The notes beneath the pieces are model-generated. The model was not told where the DNA came from and ran no database searches. It saw nothing but the letters and a program-made list of their open reading frames with translations. This document shows positions 18,640-28,342 of a stretch of DNA of 64,000 bases, piece after piece. The position numbers were made by a program, and so were the translations under genes. Numbering within the stretch: the stretch's first letter is position 1; each line of letters opens with the position of its first letter. The stretch lies in the NCBI RefSeq assembly GCF_016595505.1, contig NZ_JAENIL010000006.1, positions 1-64,000 on the forward strand, in the 5' to 3' direction. The DNA is from Pelagicoccus mobilis (lineage in GTDB: Bacteria > Verrucomicrobiota > Verrucomicrobiia > Opitutales > Opitutaceae).

Positions 18640-20217
18640 CTACTCCGTCTCTATTTTGAAACAGATCGCGATCTTGTTCGACGCTTTAAATGGAGTCGTG
18701 ACCAGAAGGCCTTCATCCGCCTGCTCCCATGAAATGGTTTCCGGCGAGTCTACCACCGAGACATTGGCCACGGTTCGACCCTCGAGGTTTTCCGGAATAA
18801 CCGATTTGATGAGCACTTCCTTCTTGCTTCCCGCCCAGCCCATCTGGATGGCGTAGATAGCATCATCCTTGGTCGTGAAGCGGATGTTCTCCTCATTGTA
18901 GGATCCGGTCATCTGCACGAAGTGGCCGCTGCTAGCCATGCGCTTTGGGCCTTCGCCGTAGACTTTGAAGGGACGCGTTCCGTATATCGCTTCGCCGTTC
19001 GCTCGCAGCCATTTGCCGACACCGAGCAGCGACTCCTTTTGAGCCTCGGGAATCGTGCCATCCGCTCGAGGCGAGATGTTGAGCAACAAGTTCCCGTTTT
19101 TGCTCACGATATCGATCAAAGTATGAACGAGCTCCGAGCTCGACTTGATGATCAGTTCCTCCGTGTAGGACCAGCTACCAGTGGTCGTCCACGTGCCGGC
19201 GCTGATCGTATCATCGGTTAGCCAAGTATAGTCGGTCAGGTCGTCCATGCGCCCCTTCTCGAAATCGACCACCCCGAGATTCTGCGGCATGTCCTCTTGC
19301 TTGTAGGTGATGACCACTTCCTTGCCCCAATCATCAGCAGCATTGAGGTAATAGGCCGCGAACTTCTGACGATTTTCCGCCGGAATCCGATCCAGCCACG
19401 AATCGAACCAGATGATGTCCGGCTGGTACGCATCGATCACTTCCTCGAGCTTGCCATTCCACATCACCAAAAAATCCTCCCACGGCATCGTGCCGTAGAG
19501 CTTGCTGACTTCCGGATCATCAACGTGCCCAGGAGCTACACGCTCGAAATACTTCTGGCGGCCGTAGTAGTGCCAGCGCCTTTGGTCTTTCACGGAACTA
19601 CCTTCCGCTGCCTGCCCCATCTTGGCATGGTGAAAGGTCGTGACGAGCTTCATACCGCGCTTGCGGATAGCTTTGGATATTTCGCCCACGATATCGCGCT
19701 TAGGTCCCGTATCGACCGTATCCCACGGCGTTAGTGCGGAATCCCACATCGAGTAACCATCGTGATGCTCAGCCACAGGTCCCGCGAATTGAGCGCCCGC
19801 CAAGTAGAAAAGATCCGCCCATTCTTCCGCGTTGAAATTCTCCGCCCGAAACTCAGGGAACAGATCATGGTACTCTACGTCCTTCGGTTCACCGTACTTC
19901 TCCAGGTGGAAATAGTGCTCGCGAAAGGTCTGAAAGCCAACGCCTAGGTTGTAGTTGCGCTTCTGCTTGTTTTCCACAGGGCGCTTACCGTTGACCGTAC
20001 CATACATGGTCCGCGGGTAGTGCTCGTTTCCGAAAGCAGGCACCGAGTAAGGCCCCCAATGGAAATAGATGCCAAACTTCGCGTCGCGAAACCACTCAGG
20101 AGATTCGTTGTGAGCCGCTAACGACTCCCAATTCTCTTCGTAGCTCGCTGCCATTGGGGTCGAAGCAGCAAGCGTTAGGACTGTCGCCAAAACTCGGTTC
20201 ACAATTATCTTTGTCAT
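18640..20217 (-). CDS. Secreted GH29-family alpha-L-fucosidase, first gene of its unit
   Basis: GH29 enzyme of 525 residues. Signal peptide about 1-24, WFRDAKFGIYFHWGPYS (42-58), AEHHDGYSMWDS (149-160) and DIIWFDSWLDR with Asp272 as probable nucleophile. NGNLLLNISPRADGT marks the end of the barrel. An insertion rich in charged and aromatic residues (about 60-115) between the first strands is longer than in the 17067-18599 paralogue and may shape the substrate pocket. It heads the series running to the CTPTR sulfatase, with a 92-bp gap upstream that contains a CAAAGTGTTTC motif 20 bp before the ATG. Confidence 0.91.
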   Translation of the reverse strand: MTKIIVNRVLATVLTLAASTPMAASYEENWESLAAHNESPEWFRDAKFGIYFHWGPYSVPAFGNEHYPRTMYGTVNGKRPVENKQKRNYNLGVGFQTFREHYFHLEKYGEPKDVEYHDLFPEFRAENFNAEEWADLFYLAGAQFAGPVAEHHDGYSMWDSALTPWDTVDTGPKRDIVGEISKAIRKRGMKLVTTFHHAKMGQAAEGSSVKDQRRWHYYGRQKYFERVAPGHVDDPEVSKLYGTMPWEDFLVMWNGKLEEVIDAYQPDIIWFDSWLDRIPAENRQKFAAYYLNAADDWGKEVVITYKQEDMPQNLGVVDFEKGRMDDLTDYTWLTDDTISAGTWTTTGSWSYTEELIIKSSSELVHTLIDIVSKNGNLLLNISPRADGTIPEAQKESLLGVGKWLRANGEAIYGTRPFKVYGEGPKRMASSGHFVQMTGSYNEENIRFTTKDDAIYAIQMGWAGSKKEVLIKSVIPENLEGRTVANVSVVDSPETISWEQADEGLLVTTPFKASNKIAICFKIETE

Positions 20218-20237
20218 CTGTCCTTGTCCCCTTGTCT

Positions 20238-20248
20238 CAAAGTGTTTC
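20238..20248 (-). promoter_or_regulatory. CAAAGYGTTTC operator-like site
   Basis: The plus strand reads CAAAGTGTTTC, 20 bp upstream of the GH29 start at 20217 within a 92-bp gap. The same 11-mer, with C or T at the sixth base, is found upstream of the TonB receptor (26926-26936) and of the GH29 at 38238 (38272-38282), in the same orientation relative to the genes. It resembles a LacI-family operator half-palindrome around a GYG centre. The cognate regulator is unknown. Confidence 0.5.
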
Positions 20249-20309
20249 GGAATCCGGACTAAATCAGGGATTCAGATCCCTCGAATCAATCAGCGACCAA
20301 ACCACATCT

Positions 20310-21635
20310 CTATTGCTTATTCTCCACCTGAAATGACTGTTTCGCCCCTTCGATTGCTTTCTTTCTCCTCCGAGAATCTTTAAACTTCGCCGGATCGTCG
20401 AGGACAGCCCTCACCTGACCGTAGTGTCGATAGCGATACGGCACCAAGGCCGTTTTCGCTTTTTCTCGGTGCAGATCGCAGTCGTAGCGAACCAACCAAT
20501 CCCAATCGTCCCGCACATAGGCGAGCCCCCAAGTGAACCCCTTACCATCACCTGTATCCCAAAACTTGTCCTCGATGTAGGATCCGCCTGCTGGGGGAAT
20601 GTCCTCTACCGAGGCGACCACTTCGAAGTTCAGCCCATCTGAAGCATACTGGATGGTGTTCTTTTCAGGCCCCGCCCAATCACACATCAACGCTATCCCC
20701 TCCCTATACGGCCAAGCCCAAACCTCGTGCCCGCTATTGGTCAACGGGTTCAACGGATGCTTGATATAGGGTCCCTCTGGCTTGTCCGCTATCGCAACAC
20801 CGAGTTTGGAATCAAAGGGCCAGCGCCCAGATTGCTGCCCTTTGTAATACAACCAATACTTACCTTTGTAGACAGTAATCCCCGGATCGTGCACCTTCCA
20901 GCTATCCCAAGCCCCGAGGGGTCCGTCGTGCCATTTCTCCCCCGCCTTGCGCTCAGGATGTGGAGGGCTTGGCCTCAAAATAGGTTCGGACAGTTTCTCC
21001 CACGGACCATCCGGAGAATCGGCTCTCGCCATGCCGATGACATTTGGCTGATCCGACTCAGGAAAGGGAAAGCACTGAGCCTGATAACATAAGTAATACC
21101 GGCCTTCCGCTATCAGTATGTTGCAAGTGAATACACTTCGATCGTCGAAGGCCCCTCTAACGCCACGACCAACAGCCAATCCCTTTTCTTCCCAAACGAA
21201 TCCATCTTGCGACTTAGCATACCAAATCTCAGCTAAATCCCAGCGGTACGCCCTCGAGGTTTCGGGGGCATCCCGCCACTTCTGCGTCGGTTTCGAACCA
21301 GAAATCCTCGTGTACCAAACATAGTAAAACTCGCCGACCTTGATAATGTTACTCGGATCACGACGCCCTACCCCTTCCTCATATGCAAGCCCCTCAACGG
21401 GAGTATAGCGGAACAATGTATAAAACTCGTTCTGGCTATCATCGACCTCGAATCGCTCCATCGCTGAGCTTCTCTTCGTTTCGGGTTCACCTTTAACGTT
21501 TCCAATCGCAAGCATGAGACCTCCCAACAGTAGTAGGGCTCCCCTCAGCCTTGCAGCGATTCTAGTACTAACAAATGGGAGCGAGCTGCCTGGCAGTATC
21601 CAAGAATTACCGTTTGAACGAAGTTTGCTCTTCAT
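20310..21635 (-). CDS. GH117-like beta-propeller glycosidase
   Basis: Exported 441-residue enzyme of the five-bladed propeller type that best matches family GH117 (known activity: alpha-1,3-anhydro-L-galactosidase on neoagaro-oligosaccharides). Candidate catalytic residues follow the family pattern: Asp93 in GRRDPS, Asp250 in VHDPG, and His303 in NSGHEVW. RWDLAEIWYAKSQDG (131-145) and GPEKNTIQYASDG are strongly conserved with the two paralogues. The basic N-terminus of about 30 residues before the hydrophobic segment is long, but the ATG at 21635 has an AGGAG ribosome-binding site about nine bases upstream, so this start is supported. The gene is 12 bp downstream of its paralogue. A family 43-like activity on another sugar is the main alternative. 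Confidence 0.72.
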   Translation of the reverse strand: MKSKLRSNGNSWILPGSSLPFVSTRIAARLRGALLLLGGLMLAIGNVKGEPETKRSSAMERFEVDDSQNEFYTLFRYTPVEGLAYEEGVGRRDPSNIIKVGEFYYVWYTRISGSKPTQKWRDAPETSRAYRWDLAEIWYAKSQDGFVWEEKGLAVGRGVRGAFDDRSVFTCNILIAEGRYYLCYQAQCFPFPESDQPNVIGMARADSPDGPWEKLSEPILRPSPPHPERKAGEKWHDGPLGAWDSWKVHDPGITVYKGKYWLYYKGQQSGRWPFDSKLGVAIADKPEGPYIKHPLNPLTNSGHEVWAWPYREGIALMCDWAGPEKNTIQYASDGLNFEVVASVEDIPPAGGSYIEDKFWDTGDGKGFTWGLAYVRDDWDWLVRYDCDLHREKAKTALVPYRYRHYGQVRAVLDDPAKFKDSRRRKKAIEGAKQSFQVENKQ

Positions 21636-21647
21636 ACTAAGACACTC

Positions 21648-22916
21648 CTATTGTGTATGAGAATCGAGATTGGCTTGTTCTTTCAGAATTCTCGCTCTCT
21701 GTCCCTTAGTCAGCCCGATTCCCTTCTGAAAATAGGTCTCTTCGGAAAATCGCAGGTTGTTGCGCTTGAACTCGGGGCGATCGACTTTGCGACTCAGATC
21801 GCAATCGAAGCGAGCGAGCTTGTTCTCGTTGGTCGCGCCCGTCCCATGGGGGCTCATGTGGCAAAGCCCCCAAGTAATGCCTTGTCCGTCGCCATTGTCC
21901 GCGAAGGCGTCTGATACAAAAGGTCCGGGAGCGAGCGGCGGCACTTGCACAATCGACATCATCTCGAAGTTCACTCCATCCGGAGCGAATTGGACCGTAT
22001 TCTTCTCTGGCCCGTCAAGACTCACCAGAGCCGCGATCCCGTCCTTCCAAGGAAAGAGACAGGTCTCGTGCCCGGAGTTCAGCACCGGATTCAGCGGCGA
22101 CTTCACAAATGGTCCTAACGGATGCTCAGCGATAGCCACCCCCTGGGCTCGCACCAGCGTCCCGTCCGCTCCCCCCTTCCCAGGGGAACCTTTGTAGTAG
22201 AGGTGGATCTTTCCATTGAATACCAATGGGTACGGGTCGTGGATCGCGTTGCTGTCCCATTCGCCCGGCTTGCCAAAATCAACGACAACCTTGCCCAGCG
22301 CCTTCCAAGGGCCATGAGGTGAATCCGCTTCAGCAACCGTGGCTGCCGCACGATCCCCCTGCAACCCAGGGATCTCATTGAAGCCTTGGTAGTAGAGGTA
22401 GTACTTCCCTTCCCATACAAGTACGTCTGGAGTGGATACAGAGCGCCAACCATAGCCCGGTTTCGCGGGACGCTCTATCGCAACACCCTGCTCTTCCCAA
22501 GTAAAACCGTCCTTACTGGTCGCGTACCAGATTTCCGCCAAATCCCAATCGAAGGAGGGGCGCGTATCCGTGGCCAACTGCGGTCCAGCAGGAGGCAATT
22601 CGGTCTGACGACGCGTGTACCAGACGTAATAGGTTCCGTCGATCTTCAATACCTTAGTCGGGTCACGTCGCGAGGTGCTGCCCTTGTCCACGAAGCCCTC
22701 CAACTTCGAGTATTTGAAATTACTGTACAACTCGTTGCCGCGATCCTCATGCGGATTCCACTGATCGTAGAGGCGTTCCACCGCCGCGCTAATCGGAAAC
22801 CCAGTAGGTTTCTCCTCGGGCATCACCCCCGGAAATACAGAAGCTTCATTTGCCAGCGTACTTACCCCAGAAAAGGTAAGAATCATGACCACTATCACAT
22901 TCACTATTTTTCCCAT
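21648..22916 (-). CDS. GH117-like beta-propeller glycosidase
   Basis: 422-residue secreted propeller enzyme, paralogous to the proteins at 20310-21635 and 27033-28307 and closer to the latter. Signal peptide about 1-23. Family-type active-site residues are Asp85 in SRRDPTK, Asp227 in IHDPYP and His283 in NSGHETC. It also carries FDWDLAEIWYATSKDG and GPEKNTVQFAPDG. It follows the TonB receptor gene on the same strand after 169 bp that include a transcription terminator, so it may be expressed by read-through or from its own promoter. Substrate is inferred only from family resemblance; activity on an anhydro-galactose or fucose-like terminal residue would fit the locus. Confidence 0.72.
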   Translation of the reverse strand: MGKIVNVIVVMILTFSGVSTLANEASVFPGVMPEEKPTGFPISAAVERLYDQWNPHEDRGNELYSNFKYSKLEGFVDKGSTSRRDPTKVLKIDGTYYVWYTRRQTELPPAGPQLATDTRPSFDWDLAEIWYATSKDGFTWEEQGVAIERPAKPGYGWRSVSTPDVLVWEGKYYLYYQGFNEIPGLQGDRAAATVAEADSPHGPWKALGKVVVDFGKPGEWDSNAIHDPYPLVFNGKIHLYYKGSPGKGGADGTLVRAQGVAIAEHPLGPFVKSPLNPVLNSGHETCLFPWKDGIAALVSLDGPEKNTVQFAPDGVNFEMMSIVQVPPLAPGPFVSDAFADNGDGQGITWGLCHMSPHGTGATNENKLARFDCDLSRKVDRPEFKRNNLRFSEETYFQKGIGLTKGQRARILKEQANLDSHTQ

Positions 22917-23008
22917 AGACCTACGTTCATCCTTTCCGATTCTATACGTTGTTGCGCTTCGTTCTGCTGTTTCCCCATTCGGTATGGTTCAAATTTAATT
23001 TCCAACAC

Positions 23009-23037
23009 AAAGAGCTGCCACGTCTCCGCGGCAGCTC
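23009..23037 (-). terminator. Rho-independent terminator after TonB receptor 1
   Basis: On the minus strand GAGCTGCC pairs with GGCAGCTC across a 10-base loop, and two further pairs form inside after one mismatch; TTTG follows. It lies about 50 bp past the receptor stop codon and before the GH117-like gene, so it could lower expression of the two downstream enzymes relative to the receptor. Confidence 0.65.
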
Positions 23038-23085
23038 CTCCATTGTTCGCCCTGAAAGGGCTGTACCGTTACAGTTCAACCTATA

Positions 23086-26000
23086 CTAGAAATCGAATGA
23101 ATTGGTTAGCTGCCAAGTAGTGGATCCTGGGATACGTACGGCTGCATAAGAACCGTCTGGCTGCGTGGAGAGCGGAATCAGATCCTTATCCGCAAGAAGG
23201 TCTCGCACATTCAGTTGGATACGCCACTTAACGCCGTTACCAATCTTGGTGCTGTAGCTGGCCATGAAATCGACCTTCGTGTCGTCAGGACCGACATGTG
23301 GGTTTGCCAAGTGGTAAACAGGATCACCGTTTTCGTCCTCGGTCAGGTCGTAACCAAGGATAACGTCGTCCGCCCATCGTACCCCGCCACCGAGGGCAAG
23401 GCCCTTGAAGCGACCGTCCTTGAACTCGTAGCGACCCACAGCGTTGAAGTGCCAAGTACGCAGCTCAGGAGACGCTGTACCTTCAAGCAATTTGGTGAGC
23501 GAATAAGGAGCGCGGAACTTGTTCCACTGCTTCCGGATATTGTTCTTACCACCCCCACCGTAGAGACGAAGATTACCAATTTCAGATGTAGCTAACCAGT
23601 GGTCCACCATCTCTACGAATTGGATCACCTGCTGGCCTCCCACGTTGTTTCGGAAGGCTTCGATCTTTGAAGCGTTCATTGTCAAACGAAGCGATTCGGT
23701 CGGACGAGCCGTAAACTCGTACTCCGTTCCGATGGAAGTCGCGTCCTCTGTGAAGTTCAAGCCAGTAGGATTCTTCTGGGTGAACCTGATGTTCTCGCCA
23801 CCTTGACCGAGTCCTGTGAGATTCCAAGCATCAGCGAAGGTTGGGAAAGTAGTGATCAACTCATCACGGAAAGCCCGCCAGTCTGCCACTACCAAATCCT
23901 CATACTCTTGGTCGAAGACACCGTCAGGGTTCTTCATGTTGTAGTACCAAGGATGTGCCCCATTGGTGACCACGTCGCTTTTGTTCCAATGATTACGCTT
24001 TAAGTTGTAGTTGAAAACATTGGACCATGTTTCGCCAAGAGCGACAATGTTACCCATGATCCAAGTATTGGCCAAATAGGCCGAACTAGCGTCATTCACC
24101 GTTGTCTTGTACCTGGTTACTTTAAGGGAGTAATTATTGTCCTTTGTCGAAACGAGGATGCTCTTATCACGCGTGCTTCCGGAAGGCGCTGCGATCGGAA
24201 GACCGAACATGTCATTGCGTCCCGCGCCTGGCTGGAAGTTTTCCGACTCGTTGTAATACAGGCTTACATTCAACGGCATCCAGTCTGGAGAACCGAGCAA
24301 CTCGTTCAAGTGACCGGCCACGCTGTATGAATGCGATTGCCCGCCTTCTTCGTTCGGATCGAAATCGAGATTATAGATATCCGGATCAACATTCGCGATC
24401 TTCGTATTCAAATTTGGATTCGACTCAGGAGCGAACTTATTGGTCGGAGCCGTCTTGTTCCAGGTTTTCAATTCGTCCTCGCGCCAGCCATAGGTGCCAA
24501 CAATCGCCCCATCCCAGAAATACCCCTGCCAGATCAAAGCTTCGGATGTGATCTCGTTGCGGGAGAGATTCCCATTGGAGGTATTGTTCGCCATCGCGAT
24601 CGGATCGTTTAGCGAGTCCGTGAGCACGTGATCGCGGAAGGTCCAGCCAACATAGTTGGCCGGGTTCTCAGATTGCGTTGAAGTATTGCCGGTACGTGGG
24701 TCAATCCAATCAGCCGCTGGATCAATACCAGGAGCGTTCCATTGAGAGTCGAAGGTGTAAATCGGAGCAGTCGACGGCAACTGCACTGCTTGAATCGCTG
24801 AGAGATTCAAACCGGAGGCAGAGCTCTTCCCTACAAGAGAATCTCCAATGTAGTGGATCGTGGATACGAGGTTATGTGAGTTTTGCAGATCGAGGTCCGC
24901 AACACCTTTTCCCTTCGTCTGATAGTCAACCCATGTAGGATCCATACGGTAGCGGTGGAAGGTACGGTTATCAACCTCTTGGCTACTCTCCGATGCGAGA
25001 CCAGTAAAGATATGCTTACCCAACAAGCGCGAAACCCAACCTTCATTGTTAGCCAGGAAGTCGTGCTTAAAATAGGCTGTCGCACGAGCCGCATCACGAT
25101 CCCGGGTTGTGATGTTGTTTGCGCCAATCATAACGTCACCGACATAAGGACGCCCTGCGTTCGGATTCGGGCTGCCGTCCATGAGAGTGGAATTCAGGTC
25201 GACATAGATCGAATCGTTCCAACCCAGAATTCCGGTCCGTCCGGCGCTGTACTCTTGGTCGAAGAACGACAACTCGTAGCCAAGGCTACCATTGAGGAAC
25301 GTATGAGAAATACGGGCGTTGAACACATCCCAATCGGACCATTCCTGCTTGTTCGGACCGTCGATTAGATTGTTGAAGAAATCAAATACCGTTCGGTCCT
25401 GCAAATGGCGGCGCTTATATTGACCGAGCTCGGACGCGGGCAGTTCAGCCGAAACTGCATAGTCATCATAATCCTCGATAGTCACATAGTTACCGAAATC
25501 GATCCCGAGCCCTCCATCGAGGGTACCGTCAGGGCCTATCCCTCCGCGACGGTTTACGCCCAGGGTTCGGACCGCATAAGGAGATGTCGCGCCTGCAGAG
25601 TCCCAAATCCACGCAGGCCCTTGAGCTCCGCTGAAATTCCCCAAGCCAGGGATATAGTCAGGATTGGGCACTTCATCACCGTCTACGGTTATAACCGGCT
25701 GAGTTTGGCCATATCCTACCCCCTTGTTGGCATTGCGCACATCGAAGGGATCGAAAAGCCGTCCGCCTATTCCCCCAAGCTGGTTGAATTCTCCATCGGA
25801 GTCCTTCACACTGCGGAAGAAAGGCGTGATGTTATCCTGGGGCGTGAGGGTACGTGGGCGATTGCTCTCAATACTGCCGCGCTCAAAGTTCGCCTTGATG
25901 GAAAAATCAGTGGAATCTCCTTTCAAGAAACTCGGCACGTACTTAGCAGCCAAGAAAAAGCGCTCGTCGTTATCGAATGCGGGATTTTGGCGAAACTTCT

Positions 26001-26706
26001 GACGGTCCCCCAATAAAGCGAACTTGATCGCCAATTCGTCTTCCAAAATCACACGATTACTTCGCAACATCATACGGGCACTACCGTAACTTCCGAATCG
26101 AAGCTCCGCTTTGTTGCTATCGGTAAACGTGGCTTCGTGCGTAGTTGCATTTACAATACCTGCGGGGCTTCCGAGACCGAACAGGATCGCATTGGGACCA
26201 CGCTGCATATCAACGCGATCAACGACATAATTGTCCCAAGAGACATCAGTCAGGAAGTAATCGCGAGTATTGTCCGCCCTCGCGAGACCACGAACACGAG
26301 TATTGCTGTTCGGGCTCGTGAAGTTGCCTCGTTCATTAATGGCTGTACCGTTGCCAGTTCCGGTAAAAATGCTCTCGGCTCCTCCGACCTCAGTGCTGGT
26401 GGTATAGGACAAAAGAGTTTCATTGTCCACTGCTCCGAGGTCTTCCAGCAGTTCCTTGGTGACGACAGAAATTGCGGAACCAACATCCTTCAAATCCGTA
26501 CGAAGTCGCGAACCGGCCAAAGTGCTGGTCGCTCGATACCCCTCATCCTCTGAACCATCGATGGTGAAAGGTGAAAGTTCGAAAATTTCTTCATCTTCGT
26601 CCGCGTCCTGAGCAGATAGAAACGGCGAGCAGAAAAGAGGGAAAGCTCCGCATAGCATCAGCGTTGCACCCCCTCTTGCAAGGGTAGGTAGTTTATCTTT
26701 TTTCAT
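23086..26706 (-). CDS. TonB-dependent outer-membrane receptor 1
   Basis: Outer-membrane receptor of 1206 residues, expected to import oligosaccharides with energy from TonB. The frame remains open to 26862, but ATG at 26706 starts the signal peptide (MKKDKLPTLARGG...LSAQ). The mature N-terminus is acidic (DADEDEE) followed by IFELSPFTIDGS, which probably acts as the TonB-contact segment, then the plug domain with RGLARADNTRDYF and MQRGPNAILFGLGSPAGIVN. The remainder is a beta-barrel ending in SFDF, with the terminal Phe expected for outer-membrane insertion. There is no SusD-like neighbour. A terminator follows the gene, and a 326-bp upstream region carries two operator-like motifs. Confidence 0.92.
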   Translation of the reverse strand: MKKDKLPTLARGGATLMLCGAFPLFCSPFLSAQDADEDEEIFELSPFTIDGSEDEGYRATSTLAGSRLRTDLKDVGSAISVVTKELLEDLGAVDNETLLSYTTSTEVGGAESIFTGTGNGTAINERGNFTSPNSNTRVRGLARADNTRDYFLTDVSWDNYVVDRVDMQRGPNAILFGLGSPAGIVNATTHEATFTDSNKAELRFGSYGSARMMLRSNRVILEDELAIKFALLGDRQKFRQNPAFDNDERFFLAAKYVPSFLKGDSTDFSIKANFERGSIESNRPRTLTPQDNITPFFRSVKDSDGEFNQLGGIGGRLFDPFDVRNANKGVGYGQTQPVITVDGDEVPNPDYIPGLGNFSGAQGPAWIWDSAGATSPYAVRTLGVNRRGGIGPDGTLDGGLGIDFGNYVTIEDYDDYAVSAELPASELGQYKRRHLQDRTVFDFFNNLIDGPNKQEWSDWDVFNARISHTFLNGSLGYELSFFDQEYSAGRTGILGWNDSIYVDLNSTLMDGSPNPNAGRPYVGDVMIGANNITTRDRDAARATAYFKHDFLANNEGWVSRLLGKHIFTGLASESSQEVDNRTFHRYRMDPTWVDYQTKGKGVADLDLQNSHNLVSTIHYIGDSLVGKSSASGLNLSAIQAVQLPSTAPIYTFDSQWNAPGIDPAADWIDPRTGNTSTQSENPANYVGWTFRDHVLTDSLNDPIAMANNTSNGNLSRNEITSEALIWQGYFWDGAIVGTYGWREDELKTWNKTAPTNKFAPESNPNLNTKIANVDPDIYNLDFDPNEEGGQSHSYSVAGHLNELLGSPDWMPLNVSLYYNESENFQPGAGRNDMFGLPIAAPSGSTRDKSILVSTKDNNYSLKVTRYKTTVNDASSAYLANTWIMGNIVALGETWSNVFNYNLKRNHWNKSDVVTNGAHPWYYNMKNPDGVFDQEYEDLVVADWRAFRDELITTFPTFADAWNLTGLGQGGENIRFTQKNPTGLNFTEDATSIGTEYEFTARPTESLRLTMNASKIEAFRNNVGGQQVIQFVEMVDHWLATSEIGNLRLYGGGGKNNIRKQWNKFRAPYSLTKLLEGTASPELRTWHFNAVGRYEFKDGRFKGLALGGGVRWADDVILGYDLTEDENGDPVYHLANPHVGPDDTKVDFMASYSTKIGNGVKWRIQLNVRDLLADKDLIPLSTQPDGSYAAVRIPGSTTWQLTNSFDF

Positions 26707-27032
26707 ATAGGTTGAGGTAACGGGTTTGAGCACTTCAAAGCTCGTTCGAGAGCTACGGGTGTTCAATATGGGTACATAGGGAAAATCGGCGGGACAGCGG
26801 GCGAAGCAGCAAGGGGTATAGGGATACAAGTAAAAGAGATGTGGCAACGGGTCAAATTTCACACCTAACTCTCAATGTGAACCGACCCAATACCAGATCC
26901 TCAAAAACGACTTGTCGCGAAATGCCAAAGTGTTTCAAAAAAATAGCACAATTCGTAGAAATCGTGACTGCCTTCGTTGCTAAAGGGTTAACTTAGCCCC
27001 AATCCCCAACCAAAAAGAAAGACAAAGTGTTC
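26707..27032 (-). promoter_or_regulatory. Promoter region of TonB receptor 1 with two operator-like motifs
   Basis: This gene-free stretch precedes the receptor. At 26926-26936 the plus strand reads CAAAGTGTTTC, also seen upstream of two GH29 genes. At 26977-26992 the gene-sense strand reads GTTAACCCTTTAGCAA, identical over 16 bases to 58080-58095 upstream of the LacI-divergent sulfatase. The first part, GTTAACCCTTTAG (26980-26992), fits the GTTAA-NNN-TTWA pattern upstream of the other two TonB receptors. An AT-rich stretch lies between the motifs. I see no terminator for the preceding GH117-like gene. Confidence 0.55.
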
Positions 27033-28307
27033 CTACTGCGATCTTTCCAGAGTATCGGTATCGACTTTCTTCTGATCCCGAGCGATTTGCTTTTTTAGCT
27101 TCGCTCCGACCACAAACGGATTGTTGAAGTAAGTATCTTCACCAAAGCGAAGATTGCTCCGTTTGAAGTATTCCCGATCCGCGTCTAGACTCAGATCGCA
27201 ATCAAATCGGGCTAGAATTGATTCACTGGTCGCCCCTCCTCCATCAGGATTGATATGACACAGGCCCCATGTAATCCCACGCCCATCTCCATTTCCCACA
27301 AAGGCGTCTGGCACAAAGGCCCCTGGAGCAATGGGGGGCGTCATGACATGCGAGACAATCTTGAAATTCTCACCATCGGGCGACCACTGGATCGTATTTT
27401 TCTCGGGACCATCCAAACTGACAATAGCCGCCACTCCCTCACGATAAGGAAAGAGAGCCGTTTCATGCCCGGAATTGAATATGGGATTTAGCGGCGATTT
27501 CAAAAAAGGCCCGAGGGGGCTCTCCGCCGTAACCACTCCTTGCATACGTTTGATGAATTCGTGACCTCGTTCAACGGGTGCCCCTTTGTAGTAGAGGTAG
27601 ATCTTGTCTTGGTAAACAATTGGATACGGGTCGTTGATCTTTACGTTATCCCAGTCCTCTTTCTCCCCCGGCCAGACGACAGGTTCTTCCACAAAGGTCC
27701 AAGGGCCATAGGGAGAATCCGAGTGAGCAACGCTCACTGGACAATAGATCTGCCCCCAAGGGTACGAGAAGTCCTTGTACGCTTGAAAGTACAAGTAGTA
27801 CCTCCCTTCCCAAATGAGTATGTCCGGAGTGCAAATTGTCCGGTGTCCGTAGACCCCCTCTGGTGGGCGACTCACCGCAACCCCCTGCTCTTCCCACACA
27901 TACCCGTCCTTGCTCGTAGCGTGCCAGATGTCAGCCAAATCCCAATCAGTAGCGGGAATCGTATCAGTCGCCTTCGCTCCAACAGGAGCGTGTTCAGTCT
28001 TTCGCCCCGTGTACCAGACATGGTAGACCCCGTCGATTCGGATTACTTTCGTCGGATCGCGTCGGGAAAAGTTCGGTATGTCCTCGAAGCCTTCGAGCTT
28101 GGTGTATTTGAAAGCCGTATACAGCTCTTTGCTGTAGTCCTCCTTTCCCTCCCATTCATCGTAAAAACGATGCATAGCGGAGCTTAGGGCCCTATCCTGC
28201 GGTTTCTCCTCTGGCAAACGGGCGGGAAAAGCTGATTCAGCTTTTGCGTTCGCCAACGAGCAGGCGCAAAGAACGGAAAATACGAAATGAAAAAACTTCA
28301 TGAGCAT
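27033..28307 (-). CDS. GH117-like beta-propeller glycosidase
   Basis: 424-residue secreted paralogue of the two enzymes at 20310-22916. Signal peptide about 1-24. The ATG at 28307 is preceded by GGAG at a five-base spacing, which favours it over the ATG two codons later. Likely catalytic residues are Asp84 (SRRDPTK), Asp227 (INDPYP) and His281 (NSGHETA). The second motif has Asn where both paralogues have His before the Asp, a small active-site difference worth noting. It is the last gene of the 38238-to-27033 unit, 35 bp after a sulfatase. Family assignment is by motif pattern; the substrate is inferred. Confidence 0.7.
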   Translation of the reverse strand: MLMKFFHFVFSVLCACSLANAKAESAFPARLPEEKPQDRALSSAMHRFYDEWEGKEDYSKELYTAFKYTKLEGFEDIPNFSRRDPTKVIRIDGVYHVWYTGRKTEHAPVGAKATDTIPATDWDLADIWHATSKDGYVWEEQGVAVSRPPEGVYGHRTICTPDILIWEGRYYLYFQAYKDFSYPWGQIYCPVSVAHSDSPYGPWTFVEEPVVWPGEKEDWDNVKINDPYPIVYQDKIYLYYKGAPVERGHEFIKRMQGVVTAESPLGPFLKSPLNPIFNSGHETALFPYREGVAAIVSLDGPEKNTIQWSPDGENFKIVSHVMTPPIAPGAFVPDAFVGNGDGRGITWGLCHINPDGGGATSESILARFDCDLSLDADREYFKRSNLRFGEDTYFNNPFVVGAKLKKQIARDQKKVDTDTLERSQ

Positions 28308-28342
28308 CTAATCTCCACAATCAAAATTTCGTCTCTAAAGAA

